Notes under the pieces: model-generated
Databases searched by the model: none
What the model was told of the DNA's origin: nothing
The model's input: the letters and a program-made list of their open reading frames with translations, nothing else
Made by a program: the position numbers and the translations under genes
NCBI GenBank assembly: GCA_027493945.1
Contig: JAOSJU010000001.1
Coordinates: forward strand, 868,001 to 932,000
Source: Burkholderiaceae bacterium
GTDB lineage: Bacteria > Pseudomonadota > Gammaproteobacteria > Burkholderiales > Burkholderiaceae_E
DNA length: 64,000 bases
Direction of reading: 5' to 3'
In this document: positions 62,743-64,000 of the stretch, piece by piece
How positions within the stretch are numbered: position 1 is the stretch's first letter
How the letters are laid out: the number at the start of each line of letters is the position of its first letter

Positions 62743-64000
62743 TCAGTATTCGAGCAGCAGATCGTGCGCCGCCACGGTCTCGCCGGGCCTCACGTGCACC
62801 GCGCGCACCGTGCCGTCGCGCTCGGCGCGGATCTGCGTCTCCATTTTCATCGCCTCGATCGACACCAGCGGATCGCCGGCGCGCACTGCCTGCCCAGCCT
62901 TCACCGCTACCGTGACGACCATCCCGGGCATCGGCGCCGGAACGTGCGCCGGATTGCCCGACTCGGCCTGCCGGCGCTTGTGCGGACGCGCAGCACCCGC
63001 TTTCTCGATGCGCATCGTGCGCGGCTGGCCGTTCAATTCGAAGAACACGCGCACCAGCCCTTCCTCCTCGGCCGGCGCCATGCCCTGCATGCCCACGATC
63101 AGCGTCTTGCCCCGATCGATGTCGATCGCGATTTCCTCGCGCTCGCGCATGCCGTAGAAAAATGCCTGCGTCGGCAGCAGGCTCACGTCGCCGTATTGCC
63201 TGCGGTGCTCGGCATAGTCGCGGAACACTTTCGGATACATCAGCCACGAAGCGAGGTCGTCGTCGCCGATGCGGTGGCCGGCCGCCTTGCACGCTTCCTG
63301 GCGCGCCTGCTCCGGGTCGACTGGCGCGAGGCGGTCGCCGGGGCGGTACGGCGCCGGCGGCTCGGCAAGCAACGGGTGCGCGCCGTCGCAATCGAGCACC
63401 TTGCGCGACAGCGCCTGCGGAAAACCGTCGGGCGGAAAGCCCAGCTCGCCGCGAAACAGCGATACCACGCTCTCGGGGAACGCGATCGCGCGCGCCGGGT
63501 CGAGCACGTCGTCGGCCGACAGGTCGTTGGCCACCATGAACAGCGCCATGTCGCCGACGACTTTCGATGTCGGCGTGACTTTCACGATGTCGCCGAACAG
63601 CCGGTTCACCTCCGCGTAAGCCTGCGCCACCGCCGGCCAGCGCTGCTCGAGCCCGAGCGCGCGGGCCTGCTCGCGCAGGTTCGTGTACTGCCCGCCCGGC
63701 ATCTCGTGGCGGTAGACGTCGGCGGTGCCCGCGCGGATGTCGGACTCGAACGGCGCATAGAGCCGGCGCACGCTCTCCCAGTAATGCGAGATCTCCTGCA
63801 GCGCTGCCCGGTCGACGCCGGTGTCGCGCTCGCTGCCTTCGAGCGCGGCCACGATCGCGCCCAGGTTCGGCTGCGAAGTGAGCCCGCTCATCGCGTCGAT
63901 CGCCCCGTCGACCGCGTCCGCGCCCCCGTCGATCGCCGCGAGCACCGAAGCCGCCGCGGCGCCGCTGGTGTCGTGCGTGTGGAAATGCACCGGCAAGCCG
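62743..64000 (-). CDS. pyc: Pyruvate carboxylase, C-terminal part (start outside window)
   Basis: About 418 visible residues. The first part is the end of the carboxyltransferase domain (HFHTHDTSGAAAASVLAAID, HEMPGGQYTNLREQARALG). The C-terminus is a biotin carrier domain with the biotinylated Lys in SIEAMKMETQIRAERDG. The order fits pyruvate carboxylase; an oxaloacetate decarboxylase alpha subunit has a similar end but usually lacks the LMYPKVFRDYAEHRRQYGDV segment seen here. Confidence 0.92.
   Translation of the reverse strand, partial: GLPVHFHTHDTSGAAAASVLAAIDGGADAVDGAIDAMSGLTSQPNLGAIVAALEGSERDTGVDRAALQEISHYWESVRRLYAPFESDIRAGTADVYRHEMPGGQYTNLREQARALGLEQRWPAVAQAYAEVNRLFGDIVKVTPTSKVVGDMALFMVANDLSADDVLDPARAIAFPESVVSLFRGELGFPPDGFPQALSRKVLDCDGAHPLLAEPPAPYRPGDRLAPVDPEQARQEACKAAGHRIGDDDLASWLMYPKVFRDYAEHRRQYGDVSLLPTQAFFYGMREREEIAIDIDRGKTLIVGMQGMAPAEEEGLVRVFFELNGQPRTMRIEKAGAARPHKRRQAESGNPAHVPAPMPGMVVTVAVKAGQAVRAGDPLVSIEAMKMETQIRAERDGTVRAVHVRPGETVAAHDLLLEY

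Overview
The window is 64 kb of very GC-rich, densely packed bacterial DNA. Genes run in short operons with many ATGA or GTGA stop/start overlaps, and no gene-free stretch exceeds about 300 bases (the longest, about 180 bases, lies before the TonB receptor at 42762). Gene content suggests a sulfur-oxidising, respiratory betaproteobacterium (Burkholderiales- or Rhodocyclales-like): cytoplasmic SoeABC sulfite dehydrogenase, Sat/AprMBA, TusA/DsrE2/DsrC-like sulfur carriers, multihaem cytochrome c, NnrS, AMP nucleosidase and 4-hydroxybenzoate hydroxylase. I saw no rRNA, tRNA, CRISPR array, IS element or prophage.

Layout. 1-1762: NarL-type two-component pair (minus), divergent from 1897-6538 soeABC (direct sulfite oxidation). 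6620-12219: sat-aprM-aprB-aprA followed by three accessory genes including a SlyD-type isomerase (indirect sulfite oxidation via APS). 12242-14384: amn, a YfcE-like phosphoesterase and a tiny ORF (minus). 14443-17274: an HTH/2Fe-2S/flavin reductase fusion, a Rieske fusion and two small unknowns. 17225-21274 (minus): FadL porin, Cys-less DsrC relative, TusA, DsrE2, an S24-like protein and a conserved unknown. 21422-23035: acylphosphatase and an MbfA/VIT1-like transporter. 23079-29539 (minus): sufR-B-C-D-S-U-T. 29669-34886: FmdE-like protein, TetR regulator, orphan GroEL, thiol redox proteins, a MarR-like regulator and TauE/SafE exporter. 34969-37320: PepSY protein with a two-component system. 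37331-42541 (minus): TetR-controlled tripartite ABC efflux operon. 42762-48834: TonB receptor, ABC importer and NnrS. 48895-64000: phosphoribosyltransferases, a five-haem cytochrome, PsiF, phosphatase, PobA, universal stress protein, Kef antiporter, HPF, small proteins, UgpC-type ATPase, DMT transporter, Ogt, Ada/AlkA and the C-terminal half of pyruvate carboxylase.

How it fits together. Sulfane sulfur handled by TusA/DsrE2-type carriers would yield sulfite, oxidised either by SoeABC to the quinone pool or by AprBA plus Sat with ATP formation; TauE/SafE may export surplus. Suf genes supply Fe-S clusters for the many Fe-S enzymes here. FNR/Dnr-like boxes before the TonB-ABC-NnrS operon and the orphan groEL suggest oxygen or NO control.

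At least fourteen otherwise intact genes carry single-base frame breaks, including sufB. This looks more like residual sequencing error than gene decay, so the affected genes are given as one feature each with the break position noted.
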